Shown: positions 34,588 through 42,699 of the stretch, piece after piece
Position numbering within the stretch: the stretch's first letter is position 1
How the letters are laid out: each line of letters starts with the position of its first letter
Notes under the pieces: model-generated
Database searches by the model: none
Told to the model about the DNA's origin: nothing
What the model saw: the letters and a program-made list of their open reading frames with translations, nothing else
Assembly: GCF_000701505.1 (NCBI RefSeq)
Contig: NZ_KL370787.1
Span: forward strand, 305,101-369,100
From: Dyadobacter crusticola DSM 16708
GTDB taxonomy: Bacteria; Bacteroidota; Bacteroidia; Cytophagales; Spirosomataceae
DNA: 64,000 bases
Direction: 5' to 3'
Made by a program: the position numbers and the translations under genes

Positions 34588-35628
34588 TTATGCCTCCTGG
34601 TACCAGCCGTGGGCTTTTCTTACGTTGATCAATGCAGCCAGGATATCATTCCAGGTTTGCTGATTCGTCATTACTTCGTTCGGAAACATGCAGCCGTCCC
34701 AACAGATATGGCGGAATGCTTTGGTTACTTCGCCATTTTCATCCCGCATCCAGAAACCCGCGTCTTTTGTGATATCAAGCTTGCCATTTGGATCGGTAGC
34801 CAGACAGTGACGTCCCGTTTTATCGTGCGAACCCGTTCCGTGTACCGTTCCGTCGTTTTGCGCAACGTGGAAATCGAAAGTGTACGGACGAAGCGCTGCG
34901 GTCATTTTCTTTAAACCTTCTTCCTGGGCAATGCGATCTCCCCATTGAAAACCTTCGGGCAGGATACGGTCCTCAGGCGCATTGTACCCGAGCAGGTACA
35001 GGAAAGTGTGTGACATATCCGCCTGGAAACCCATATTCGGACGGTCAACCGCTTTCAGTGTTTCAAGCATTGTTTTCCAGCTATGCATTCCACCCCAGCA
35101 GATCTCACCTTCGGCCGCCAGCTTTTCACCAAAATCAGCAGCTACGTCACATGCGCGGCGCCACGTTTCGGCGATTTGCCTGGTATTTCCGGCAGGGTCA
35201 GCGGCCCAGGCTTCGGGCGAGCAAGCCGAATCCACGCGAATAACGCCGCCTTTACGAACACCCAGGTCACGCAGTTTTTTACCAAATTCGCAAGCTATGC
35301 GGACTTGATTAACAAATTCATCGCGTGCTTCCTGAGTACCCATTGCGGAGCCCGCCCATACATTCGCAACCAAACTGCCCACTTCCAGACCCAATGCATT
35401 CAGCTTATCAGCAAGTCGCCTTGGTCCGTCCTCGGTATTCATATAAATGCCTACATGCGGATCGAACAGACCAATATCAATACCGTCGAACTTGATACCG
35501 TCTACCTCAGCAGCGGCGGTATGTTCGAGCATGGTATCAAATGAAATAATCGGCTCAGAGTCAGAGCCCTTTCCAACAATCCCAGGCCAGGTGGCATTGT
35601 GGAGTTTAGGATAATTATTTTCAGGCAT
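34588..35628 (-). CDS. Sugar phosphate isomerase/epimerase-like TIM barrel
   Basis: 346-residue xylose-isomerase-like TIM barrel (AP_endonuc_2 superfamily). Metal-ligand candidates are in GEICWGGMHSWKTML, NMGFQADMSHTFLYLLG and YTFDFHVAQNDGTVHG, with the GSHDKTGRHC stretch near the end. No signal peptide. These enzymes isomerise or epimerise keto sugars or act as 3-keto-sugar hydratases/reductive partners; the precise reaction is not readable. One of three related barrels in the cluster, and the longest. Separated from the upstream cupin gene by a heptad-repeat element. Confidence 0.8.
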   Translation of the reverse strand: MPENNYPKLHNATWPGIVGKGSDSEPIISFDTMLEHTAAAEVDGIKFDGIDIGLFDPHVGIYMNTEDGPRRLADKLNALGLEVGSLVANVWAGSAMGTQEARDEFVNQVRIACEFGKKLRDLGVRKGGVIRVDSACSPEAWAADPAGNTRQIAETWRRACDVAADFGEKLAAEGEICWGGMHSWKTMLETLKAVDRPNMGFQADMSHTFLYLLGYNAPEDRILPEGFQWGDRIAQEEGLKKMTAALRPYTFDFHVAQNDGTVHGTGSHDKTGRHCLATDPNGKLDITKDAGFWMRDENGEVTKAFRHICWDGCMFPNEVMTNQQTWNDILAALINVRKAHGWYQEA

Positions 35629-35652
35629 GGTTTAAGAAGTTAGTTTTTAGAT

Positions 35653-35770
35653 ACTTCGGCCGTTGGCAGTCAGCTTTCGGCTTCGAAGATTATTTATTTG
35701 AAAATTGGCTTATTCCAATGATTAAGGTCTTCACCCGGCTTTTCGACTGCTGATAGCCGACCGCCGAAGT
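35653..35770 (-). repeat. Heptad-repeat inverted element, copy 2
   Basis: Left arm ACTTCGGC, CGTTGGC, AGTCAGC, TTTCGGC; right arm CGACT, GCTGATA, GCCGACC, GCCGAAGT; AT-rich centre. It fills most of the 145-base gap and ends three bases before the cupin-gene stop codon at 35774. Confidence 0.85.
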
Positions 35771-35773
35771 TCC

Positions 35774-36988
35774 CTACAACACCAAATCCGGGTTTCCTGG
35801 GCCGAAGTGTTTCAAGATTACAATCGGATCCGTTTTGGATGGATTGCTGATTACAACTCCCTGCACTGCTGCTTTTTCGCTCACAAAGAATTCATCATTT
35901 GTCAGTTGTCCGTAGCGGATCAATGCAGGGGTTTCGATATCCCACTCACCGAATTTACCGTGGCCTTGCATGACTATCATTCCGTATGCAGCAGCATCCG
36001 TGATAGTTACAGTTTGTCCGGGGAACACGGTTAGCTCCTTGGCACTATAAGCTTCGTTTTTGTAGCAAATCCAGTTTTCGCTGTATCCTTCTTCCGCCAT
36101 TTCAGCTACATCTTTCACCGGTTTGGGACGCATGAAGTGCTTTTCCATCAAATTTGGGTTGACATTCAAATCCCAATCAATTACTTCCATCAACAGGTCA
36201 TAATCGCCGATTCTGTCTTTAGGAGTTCCCTTCCAAAGCAATTCTTCCGGAATAACGGCCTCGTTCACAAGCGATTGATACATCGCAAAAATGTCTGATG
36301 CTTTTTGAGGCTCATAAGTACACAAGCTGCCCGGCGCATGTAGCATACCAGGAGGCACATCCCACCCTGTCCCGGGTTCCAGGCGAAATGCCTGAGAGTA
36401 GTTGGTGATCTTGTTGTCGCCCTTGGTAAAGTTCATCAGGCACTCCTTGATTTGCTCTTTTGTAGTACCGGGCGCGATACCAATGAATGTGTATGGAAAA
36501 TCGCCCCCGTGGTTGTTGAGTTGAGGCGGGAAATAGTAGGCTTCCGGCTTTCCGTTTTGGCCCACCATTGCAGCGTGCTCATCTCTGTGGTGAATATGGT
36601 GCGGAAGCGGACCCATGTTATCGAAAAACTTGGAGTACATGGGCCAGCTTTTGTATTGATCCCAGAGTCTTTCTCCTATGATTTCACCTTTCAGCTCATC
36701 AACCGCGTCCCGCAATGTTACTTTCTGGACTCCTGACTCATCTTCCAAAACAATTTGGCTCAAACCTTCATTGTCGCCGGTCAGCGGTCCGTTTTCAGCC
36801 GGAGTAGTGGAAGACAGCCAACGTTCGTCGATCCCTCCTCTTTCTCCACCCAATACATAATAATCATCGGGGTGTAATTTGATCCTGCGGCCGGGAACGC
36901 AAAATGAGCGCGGCACCCACGTAGGAGCCAAACGCAATATTCCTTTTCCCTGCTCCAACGCCTTCTCAGCTATACTTGAAAGTCCCAT
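35774..36988 (-). CDS. Mannose-6-phosphate-isomerase-like cupin protein
   Basis: 404 residues, cytosolic. The central part shows a cupin metal site of the class I phosphomannose isomerase type: PLPHHIHHRDEHAAMVGQNG (about 128-147) with HxH and a following Glu in KPEAYYFPPQ, then GWDVPPGMLHAPG with the late His. The C-terminal third forms a second beta-barrel (KELTVFPGQTVTITDAAAYG). Family members isomerise aldose and ketose forms, but several Bacteroidota relatives are uncharacterised. Here it could convert the product of the 3-keto pathway or the imported sugar. Confidence 0.7.
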   Translation of the reverse strand: MGLSSIAEKALEQGKGILRLAPTWVPRSFCVPGRRIKLHPDDYYVLGGERGGIDERWLSSTTPAENGPLTGDNEGLSQIVLEDESGVQKVTLRDAVDELKGEIIGERLWDQYKSWPMYSKFFDNMGPLPHHIHHRDEHAAMVGQNGKPEAYYFPPQLNNHGGDFPYTFIGIAPGTTKEQIKECLMNFTKGDNKITNYSQAFRLEPGTGWDVPPGMLHAPGSLCTYEPQKASDIFAMYQSLVNEAVIPEELLWKGTPKDRIGDYDLLMEVIDWDLNVNPNLMEKHFMRPKPVKDVAEMAEEGYSENWICYKNEAYSAKELTVFPGQTVTITDAAAYGMIVMQGHGKFGEWDIETPALIRYGQLTNDEFFVSEKAAVQGVVISNPSKTDPIVILKHFGPGNPDLVL

Positions 36989-37080
36989 TGTTTATATTGA
37001 AAGTTGGTTTAGTTGATTGTACTTGATTTAGTTATTGCAAGCTTCATTTATGTAATGCTTCTTATCAATGCTCCCTTCTT

Positions 37081-37107
37081 TGTCATGCTGAGCGCAGCTT
37101 AACAAGG
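37081..37107. repeat. Half copy of the CTGAGCGCAGTCGAAG repeat
   Basis: TGTCATGCTGAGCGCAGC, then TTAACAAGG, is a diverged single arm of the hairpin repeat at 38276-38344 (which has TGTCACCCTGAGCGCAG in one orientation). It lies in the gap between the DUF4432 gene stop (37112) and the cupin gene start (36988). Confidence 0.5.
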
Positions 37108-37111
37108 TCAT

Positions 37112-38194
37112 TTAAGCTGTCGTCACCTTCAAAAGCAACTCTTCAATCGCCTCCTTTTCAGTCAGCACATTGAGTTCGAGCTCGTAAAGTCTTGTTTCTT
37201 CCGGTTCTATGAAGATCAGCGTTCCGTCCTTCCTTGCTTTTGCTTGTCCCGACAGCGGGTGCGTGCTGGGCTCAAGGCCGGTCACGTATTCTCCTTTTCC
37301 CCAATGCTGCCAGTTGGCCAGCCAGGGCAGCTGCTCTTTTTTCCATTTCAAAGCCACAGCGAGGCCTAATTTTTCATTATGTAAACCGCAAATGCTATCC
37401 CCGAAAATATCTGCTTCCACGTCAATCAATGCTACTTCTTCTCCTGTTCCGAGGTGACTTTCGAGCGGTGCCGGGCATTTTTTAAATGGATTACCTTCTT
37501 TAAAGATCTTTGCATTTTCCTCGCCATGGCGCGGGTGCCATTTTCCGTTCCAGAGAATATCTGTACCCTCGTCGGCCAGCGGCCAGCCGAAGTTGAAATG
37601 GTACAAAAGCATATGCGGCGCCGGTGTATTCGCCCGGTTTGTGACTTCATCCTGAATGCGAATCCCGGGTTTTCCCAAGGTGGCCGATATGGTTCTTTTT
37701 AGTTCAAAACTGGGGCCAAAAGGCTTGGTTTCGCGGATTATGCCTGTTATGCTCATTTCCAGCTGACCTTTCCTCAGATCCGGCTGCACAATCGAAATAA
37801 GCTCGGCAGGTGCATTCCCGATCAAACCGTGCAGTCCGCGATCACCATACTCATCTGATTCTGGTCCGCCTGCGTGAGAAAGGCCGCAAGTGGTAAGCAG
37901 GCCGCCGCCGAAAGTCCGGAGCCAGTCGATGCCTTTATCCGAAAAAGGCTGCGGATAAGTTACGCCCACGTGACTGATCCAGGCCAGACTGTGCTCGTTA
38001 TAGAATGCCTCTGCAATGTCCATTGCCCTGTCTAGCACTACCTTAAAACGCAGCCCGGTGCCTGTATTCACCCACGCGATCCGGGTACCTCGCCCCGCGC
38101 CATTGTCCAGTACAGATGTTTCAATACCACCTACCTGCGCGTGATTTGACACCTTATCTATCCAGTCCTGGTTTATTGAATCGGCACTTTCCAT
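37112..38194 (-). CDS. DUF4432 / aldose 1-epimerase-like protein
   Basis: 360-residue protein of the galactose-mutarotase fold, DUF4432 group. Visible: GRGTRIAWVNTGTGLRFKVVLDRAMDI near the start, TFGGGLLTTCGLSHAGGP around residue 95 and HMLLYHFNFGWPLADEGTDI near 193, with conserved His in the usual sugar-binding places. No signal peptide. Mutarotases speed exchange between alpha and beta anomers; relatives of this subgroup occur in sugar-acid and deoxysugar clusters. It would prepare the correct anomer for the cluster's isomerases. Confidence 0.8.
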   Translation of the reverse strand: MESADSINQDWIDKVSNHAQVGGIETSVLDNGAGRGTRIAWVNTGTGLRFKVVLDRAMDIAEAFYNEHSLAWISHVGVTYPQPFSDKGIDWLRTFGGGLLTTCGLSHAGGPESDEYGDRGLHGLIGNAPAELISIVQPDLRKGQLEMSITGIIRETKPFGPSFELKRTISATLGKPGIRIQDEVTNRANTPAPHMLLYHFNFGWPLADEGTDILWNGKWHPRHGEENAKIFKEGNPFKKCPAPLESHLGTGEEVALIDVEADIFGDSICGLHNEKLGLAVALKWKKEQLPWLANWQHWGKGEYVTGLEPSTHPLSGQAKARKDGTLIFIEPEETRLYELELNVLTEKEAIEELLLKVTTA

Positions 38195-38275
38195 TATTTT
38201 TATTACTAAATAGTATAATACTAAAAGCTAAAAAGAGTATTTTTTTAATGTTCTTACAGGCTTTGTTCCCTTTTT

Positions 38276-38344
38276 GTCACCCTCCTGAGCGCAGTCGAAG
38301 GGCAGGCGTTTGCGCTACTCCCTTCGACTGCGCTCAGGGTGACA
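38276..38344. repeat. Hairpin repeat with CTTCGACTGCGCTCAG arms
   Basis: The left arm GTCACCCT(C)CTGAGCGCAG plus TCGAAGGG and the right arm CCCTTCGACTGCGCTCAG plus GGTGAC are complementary over about 24 bases with one bulged base and a 17-base loop. This is a repeat type I recognise from many Bacteroidota genomes. It lies between the hydrolase gene (stop 38379) and the DUF4432 start (38194), where both genes are read leftwards. Confidence 0.75.
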
Positions 38345-38378
38345 AGCGGGATAGCTCACGGTGACGAGGCAGTGCTGC

Positions 38379-39188
38379 TCAGGCTGATACGCTTTTCAAC
38401 CAATCCCTCACCCTTCCATTAAAGTCTTCCGTATCCTCAAAATGAAACGCATGTCCCAGTTTTTCATACAAAAACAGCTCTGCGCCGGAGATACCTTTTG
38501 CTACTTCCTCCGCCATCCACACCGGCGTGAAAATATCTTCGCGCCCGCCAATCACGAGCGTCGGTTTATCAATTTTATGTAAATCGGGCAATGCGTTATG
38601 GTTGATGCAAGCAGCGGCTTGTCCCTCTAAACCATGTAAAGGCTGCGGAAATGCACCATAAGCATCTTGCTGCCTGCCCTGCGCGAGATCCGCGTGCTTT
38701 TCAGCATTGTCCCACGACGATTTGGAGTAGATCAGCAATTGAATGTACAAACTGAACTCCTCCGGCCTGAACCTCGCCTTGGCATTCATAATATGCTGAA
38801 AAAGCCCTTTTGCATAATTGTCGCAGCGAGCCCACGGGCACATTAATATCAGCGATTTTACCCTTTCAGGATGGCGGATTGCCAGTTGCTGTGCGATAGT
38901 ACTGCCCATGGAGCAGCCGATTACATGCACATTCTCCAAACCCAGCGAGTCCAGCAGCCCCGCGTAATCATCCGCCATTTGCTCCGAGGAGTAAGGTCCG
39001 GCCGGTTTATCTGTCAACCCGACCCCGCGATTATCACCAATGATACAGCGGAAATGATGCTTCCAATCCGCCACATGCACATTCCAGACCGAACCAGGAG
39101 CTGTTATTCCCATAATCAAAAGCAGCGGCTCCCCTGAACCGCGCTCTTCATAGTACATGTTTATTGCATTGGTCTTGATGGTGGGCAT
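38379..39188 (-). CDS. Alpha/beta-fold hydrolase
   Basis: 269-residue serine hydrolase. The nucleophile elbow is GCSMGST (Ser about residue 95), the oxyanion region LLLIMGITAPGSVW and RCIIGDNRGVGLTDKP lie before it, the acid is in VIGGREDIFTP and the His in LGHAFHF. No signal peptide. Close in pattern to 3-oxoadipate enol-lactonase-like enzymes, so it may open a lactone formed after sugar oxidation in this cluster; that is inference. Start codon lies ten bases after a heptad-repeat element. Confidence 0.82.
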   Translation of the reverse strand: MPTIKTNAINMYYEERGSGEPLLLIMGITAPGSVWNVHVADWKHHFRCIIGDNRGVGLTDKPAGPYSSEQMADDYAGLLDSLGLENVHVIGCSMGSTIAQQLAIRHPERVKSLILMCPWARCDNYAKGLFQHIMNAKARFRPEEFSLYIQLLIYSKSSWDNAEKHADLAQGRQQDAYGAFPQPLHGLEGQAAACINHNALPDLHKIDKPTLVIGGREDIFTPVWMAEEVAKGISGAELFLYEKLGHAFHFEDTEDFNGRVRDWLKSVSA

Positions 39189-39198
39189 ATTGTTGGGG

Positions 39199-39331
39199 AC
39201 TTCGGCTTTCGGCAGTCAGTCGTCGGCCTTTATTTTTTTAAATGTTTATCAAGATTAGGTAAGGTAGCTGGCTGCTAATTGCTAACAGCTGATAGCCGAA
39301 AGCTGATAGCCGACCGCCGAAAGCCGAAGTC
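39199..39331 (-). repeat. Heptad-repeat inverted element, copy 3
   Basis: Left arm ACTTCGGC, TTTCGGC, AGTCAGT, CGTCGGC, CTTTATT; right arm is longer, about eight units (GCTAACA, GCTGATA, GCCGAAA, GCTGATA, GCCGACC, GCCGAAA, GCCGAAGT). Its last bases touch the TGA stop (39330-39332) of the upstream TIM-barrel gene. Confidence 0.85.
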
Positions 39332-40157
39332 ACTTAAGTCCCGGCACCAGCGTTTCCCGGATCCACTTTCCGTCATGCAAAGTCACGTAATCGGGATCGT
39401 CCAGGGCTTCGGCTCCTTCGTCTTCACAGATAATCCAGCCCTTGTAATTGATATCTTTTAGCCACTGGGTTACCCCGAGCAGGTCCACATTTCCATTTCC
39501 CATCAATGCAAATTCAGGTGCTCCGTCCCAATCCTTGAAATGCACGTGGTTGATAAGCGCCTCGTACTCCTTCATTTTGGAAAGCGGGTCCATTCCCCCG
39601 TTAATAATGTGGCCAACGTCCGGCGTCCAGCCCGTAGCCGAGATATCCAGCGATTCAAGTACGATCTTGTAATCTTCCTCGGTGCGGATAATGGATGAAT
39701 GGGGCGAATTGGGATGGTAACTGCACGGAATGCTTTTTTCAGCGGCCCTTCTTGATACTGTGTTGACAATATTGATGAGGTTCGCCTGGCGCTGAGCCAG
39801 GTTGTGCCGGCCACTCGGGATCTGCACTGTATTCAGGATAGCACCCGGAAAGCGCTGCAATACCCTGATCGCATGATCGGCTATCTCTCTTTCGCGCTCC
39901 GTCTCTTCGGCTTCATTCCAGTCCAATGCAAGCGCCAATGCGGCCAGCTCTATGTTTTGTTCCCTTAATTTCGCTTCCAGCAGGTCCGGATCAACCAACT
40001 CGCCCATCCAGGTGAAAATCGGCTGAATGCCACTGAAACCAGCTTTTGAAATTACCTCGATCATGTGCCCGAGCTGGCCTTCATACGTTTTACCGTTGCC
40101 GCTCATAAACCAGGTATATACCTCAGAACCGAAACGAAATGGAAGTTGTACTGACAT
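39330..40157 (-). CDS. Sugar phosphate isomerase/epimerase-like TIM barrel
   Basis: From the ATG at 40157 the protein starts MSVQLPFRFGSEVYTWFMSG and has 275 residues; an ATG at 40193 adds 12 residues of little family likeness. It is an AP_endonuc_2 barrel: metal-ligand candidates in IPCSYHPNSPHSS, TGWTPDVGHIINGG, INHVHFKDWDG and GWIICEDEGAE. No signal peptide. A strongly similar role to the other two barrels in the cluster (isomerase, epimerase or keto-sugar enzyme) is likely, but their sequences differ enough that they are not recent duplicates. Confidence 0.83.
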   Translation of the reverse strand: MSVQLPFRFGSEVYTWFMSGNGKTYEGQLGHMIEVISKAGFSGIQPIFTWMGELVDPDLLEAKLREQNIELAALALALDWNEAEETEREREIADHAIRVLQRFPGAILNTVQIPSGRHNLAQRQANLINIVNTVSRRAAEKSIPCSYHPNSPHSSIIRTEEDYKIVLESLDISATGWTPDVGHIINGGMDPLSKMKEYEALINHVHFKDWDGAPEFALMGNGNVDLLGVTQWLKDINYKGWIICEDEGAEALDDPDYVTLHDGKWIRETLVPGLK

Positions 40158-40214
40158 TATTTTTAAATCTGTTTGGTCAAAAACTAAAATCAAGGTGCCT
40201 TTTTCTTCACAATC

Positions 40215-41249
40215 TCATTTCTTCACAATCTCACCAGGCATGATCAGCGAATCAAATCCAGCCAGATCGGCCGGTTTTACATTGGCTTTGTATCCATTGA
40301 AATTGAAAGTGGTGGGCTTGTAAGGGCCGACGAATGCGATATTGTTAGTGGGCTTAATGGACTTCTCCATGCCCAGTCCCCAGAACATGGCGTTCACTGC
40401 CATTCTCCGGAAGCCTTCATTCAGCAGGTCTTCGGAAGCTCCGTGCGTAGTTGTAAAAGATCTCCCTTTTTGCCCGCTTTCTACCTGGTATTCCTTGATC
40501 CAGGCGACCGGCAACAACTCTTTTGTGGGATCCGGTGCGGAAGTGGCGGTCATTCCGTTTAACACTTGTCCCCGCGCGAGTACCGTACCTTTCGGTTCGG
40601 CAGTATACCCGCCCGATTGTACCCACACATCTTTCACCCCGGTCATAATCGGGTGCACGGCTTCTGATTGCTCAATGATCAGCTTCGAAGACTGCTTGTG
40701 GTTGGTACCATAATGCGACACCCAGGTTTCGCCAAGTACCACTTCCCCGAAACCATCTTTCCAGCTTGTTTTATCACCCTTGTAGTTCCAGGTATAATGT
40801 TCCCATTTAGGATCATTTTTTATTTCAAATGCGTGTGTAGATGTGCGGAAAGCTACGATTGGTCCGCCGCGTTTGATATACTTATCCATGTGCTGCATTT
40901 GTTGATCCTCGAAATGCGCAAACCGCATGAAAATCACCAGCAGATCGGCTCTATCGAGCACTTCCAATCCTTTCAGGTTCGAGCTGCCGGGCAGGATATT
41001 GCCTGCGTCGTCCAGCCCCCAGATGACCGTGCAGGTAAAACCATACCGTTTTGCCATAATCCGCGCCAGCGCAGGCAGCGATTCTTCACTGCGGTATTCG
41101 TGGTCGGTAGCAACGAAAACGATGTTTTTACCCAAACCGGGGCCTTTGGCACCTTTGTAAACAACCTGATATCTGGAAGCGTCACCCTGCGCGAATGCAG
41201 AGAAATTCAGCAGAAGGAAGAGGAGAAGAAATTGCAGGTTGCGGGTCAT
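40215..41249 (-). CDS. ThuA-domain protein, secreted
   Basis: 344 residues with a signal peptide (MTRNLQFLLLFLLLNFSAFAQ). The ThuA fold resembles class I glutamine amidotransferases: NIVFVATDHEYRSEESLPAL near 43, ADLLVIFMRFAHFEDQQMQHMDKYIKRG near 105 and GPIVAFRTSTHAF, then ThuA-typical WVSHYGTNHKQSSK and RSFTTTHGASEDLLNEGFRRM. ThuA proteins accompany Gfo/Idh/MocA (ThuB-type) enzymes in disaccharide use, where they act on 3-keto sugars. Its presence beside DUF1080 supports that pathway. It is exported, so keto-sugar chemistry would begin in the periplasm. Confidence 0.85.
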   Translation of the reverse strand: MTRNLQFLLLFLLLNFSAFAQGDASRYQVVYKGAKGPGLGKNIVFVATDHEYRSEESLPALARIMAKRYGFTCTVIWGLDDAGNILPGSSNLKGLEVLDRADLLVIFMRFAHFEDQQMQHMDKYIKRGGPIVAFRTSTHAFEIKNDPKWEHYTWNYKGDKTSWKDGFGEVVLGETWVSHYGTNHKQSSKLIIEQSEAVHPIMTGVKDVWVQSGGYTAEPKGTVLARGQVLNGMTATSAPDPTKELLPVAWIKEYQVESGQKGRSFTTTHGASEDLLNEGFRRMAVNAMFWGLGMEKSIKPTNNIAFVGPYKPTTFNFNGYKANVKPADLAGFDSLIMPGEIVKK

Positions 41250-41262
41250 AGTGGCTAGTTTA

Positions 41263-41402
41263 CATCGGCTTTCGGCAGTCGGCTTTCGGCCTTTTACTGT
41301 TTCTCTTTCGGTTTTTACAACCTCGTGTTAGGAGGTTAATCTGGTCACGATGACGAAGTCCATCGCAAAAAAGGCGACTGCCGAAAGCCGACAGCCGAAG
41401 TC
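41263..41402 (-). repeat. Heptad-repeat inverted element, copy 4
   Basis: Left arm ACATCGGC, TTTCGGC, AGTCGGC, TTTCGGC, CTTTTAC; right arm GGCGACT, GCCGAAA, GCCGACA, GCCGAAGT. The centre differs from the other copies (contains GTGTTAGGAGGTTAATC). It ends two bases before the TAA stop at 41405. Confidence 0.85.
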
Positions 41403-41404
41403 AC

Positions 41405-42256
41405 TTATAATCCATGCTTCAAACACATCTCCCTGATAAACCGGTAGCCATTTTCAGCGATATCCCAGGGTTCATTAAACTCCCGCCACACGCCGATTGC
41501 ATTGGCAAAGCCCGGATCGTTTCTTGAAAATGCTTCGATCGTAAGCCAGCCCTGATAGTTGATGGCGGCTAATCCTGCAAATGCATCATCCCACAAGATT
41601 TGACCGGTACCTGGTGTCCCGCGATCGTTTTCACTGATGTGAACGTGGGCTAGTACCGGCGCGATGGTCTGCAATGCGGTACCATATTTCTTTTCTTCAA
41701 TATTGGAATGATGCGTGTCAAACATCGCGCGTACATTCGGGTGATTGGCGGCGGTCACCAGTTTGTGAAGCTGCTCCATGGTGTTGCACAGGTAGCACTC
41801 GAAACGGTTGAGTGCCTCCAATGCAAATGTGATATTGGCCTGTGCCGCATATTCCGCAGCCGCATTCAATACTTCGCCGGCCAATGCATATTCCTGATTC
41901 TCAGCCGGCCGATTTACAAAAACGGTATGTGCCGAATGGAATGGTCCGCAAATGATTTTCGCATTCAGATCATGCGCACGATCAACTGCCCATTTGATCT
42001 TATCCAAAGCTCTTTGGCGTACCTCTACGGACTCGCTCACAGGATTTTCATCCGCGCCCAAGGTCATTACCGCAGTAGTTTCCAGTCCAAGATCCTTGGT
42101 ATAACCGCCCATTCGCTGGTAAGCAGCCGATTCCTGAGGCCCGAGATAAAATTCCACACCATCGTAACCGATACCTTTCAGCCTGTCGATAATCGGAAAT
42201 AAATCATCCGACACTGACGCCGTCCAGGCAAGTACATTGAATCCTATTTTGTTCAT
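41405..42256 (-). CDS. Sugar phosphate isomerase/epimerase-like TIM barrel
   Basis: From the ATG at 42254-42256 (MNKIGFNVLAWTASVSDDL) the protein has 283 residues; an ATG at 42403 would lie inside the preceding gene and is rejected. Motifs of the D-tagatose 3-epimerase/hydroxypyruvate isomerase-like group: GYDGVEFYL near 38, ITFALEALNRFECYLCNT with a metal-binding Glu near 147, RAMFDTHHSNIEEK with Asp/His and LAHVHISENDRGTPG with His and Glu. Such enzymes epimerise C3 of ketoses, which fits a 3-keto-sugar route. It starts seven bases after an immunity-like gene. Confidence 0.87.
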   Translation of the reverse strand: MNKIGFNVLAWTASVSDDLFPIIDRLKGIGYDGVEFYLGPQESAAYQRMGGYTKDLGLETTAVMTLGADENPVSESVEVRQRALDKIKWAVDRAHDLNAKIICGPFHSAHTVFVNRPAENQEYALAGEVLNAAAEYAAQANITFALEALNRFECYLCNTMEQLHKLVTAANHPNVRAMFDTHHSNIEEKKYGTALQTIAPVLAHVHISENDRGTPGTGQILWDDAFAGLAAINYQGWLTIEAFSRNDPGFANAIGVWREFNEPWDIAENGYRFIREMCLKHGL

Positions 42257-42263
42257 TAAACTA

Positions 42264-42698
42264 TTATATTTTTGAACAATGAAACGCTTCAATATCACAA
42301 TATTGAAGGGAATATAAACGCAAACAGTTGAGTCCACTAGCAGATACCACCAATCTTTGATCGCTCGATATTCCGAAATCATCTTTGCAAGGTAATCCAA
42401 CAACTTTAAGCCATTTAAATTTTGGCAGCTTTTGGTTGGGATATAAAATTTCGAATTGCTTAGATGTTGAGACTTCTAGATTATCAAATAAGTAACCCGT
42501 TAAGTCTAGCCTTTCAATCTCATTGGCAAGCCGCTCCGTAACTAAAAATACTGGAAATGAGCTTATCAAATCATCTCCTAACCAACCATCAAATTGGTAA
42601 ACAAGAGTTCTCACTGTTGGTGGATGAGAAGAAACATCTAAATCAGTTCTCTCATCGAAGCTCCCCGAAACTTCTGGATCCAAAATATAAAACTCCAT
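42264..42698 (-). CDS. Immunity-protein-like gene (DUF1629/Imm11-like) inside the sugar cluster
   Basis: 144 residues, no signal peptide. The C-terminal half (KFKWLKVVGLPCKDDFGIS, then RLVVSASGLNCL) and the front FDGWLGDDLISSFPVFLVTE match my memory of DUF1629/Imm11-type proteins, which in polymorphic-toxin systems neutralise a toxin. No toxin gene is adjacent. It begins one base after the DUF1080 stop and ends seven bases before the next barrel gene, so it is embedded in the operon. G+C is visibly lower than in its neighbours. Family assignment is from memory of pattern and moderate; a role in sugar use is not suggested by its sequence. Confidence 0.5.
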   Translation of the reverse strand: MEFYILDPEVSGSFDERTDLDVSSHPPTVRTLVYQFDGWLGDDLISSFPVFLVTERLANEIERLDLTGYLFDNLEVSTSKQFEILYPNQKLPKFKWLKVVGLPCKDDFGISSDQRLVVSASGLNCLRLYSLQYCDIEAFHCSKI

Positions 42699-42699
42699 A

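Noticed and set aside
30605..42698. Heptad elements as ordinary rho-independent terminators
   Set aside because: T-runs lie inside the elements rather than after the outer stem, and genes on both sides belong to the same run; they may weaken but need not stop transcription.
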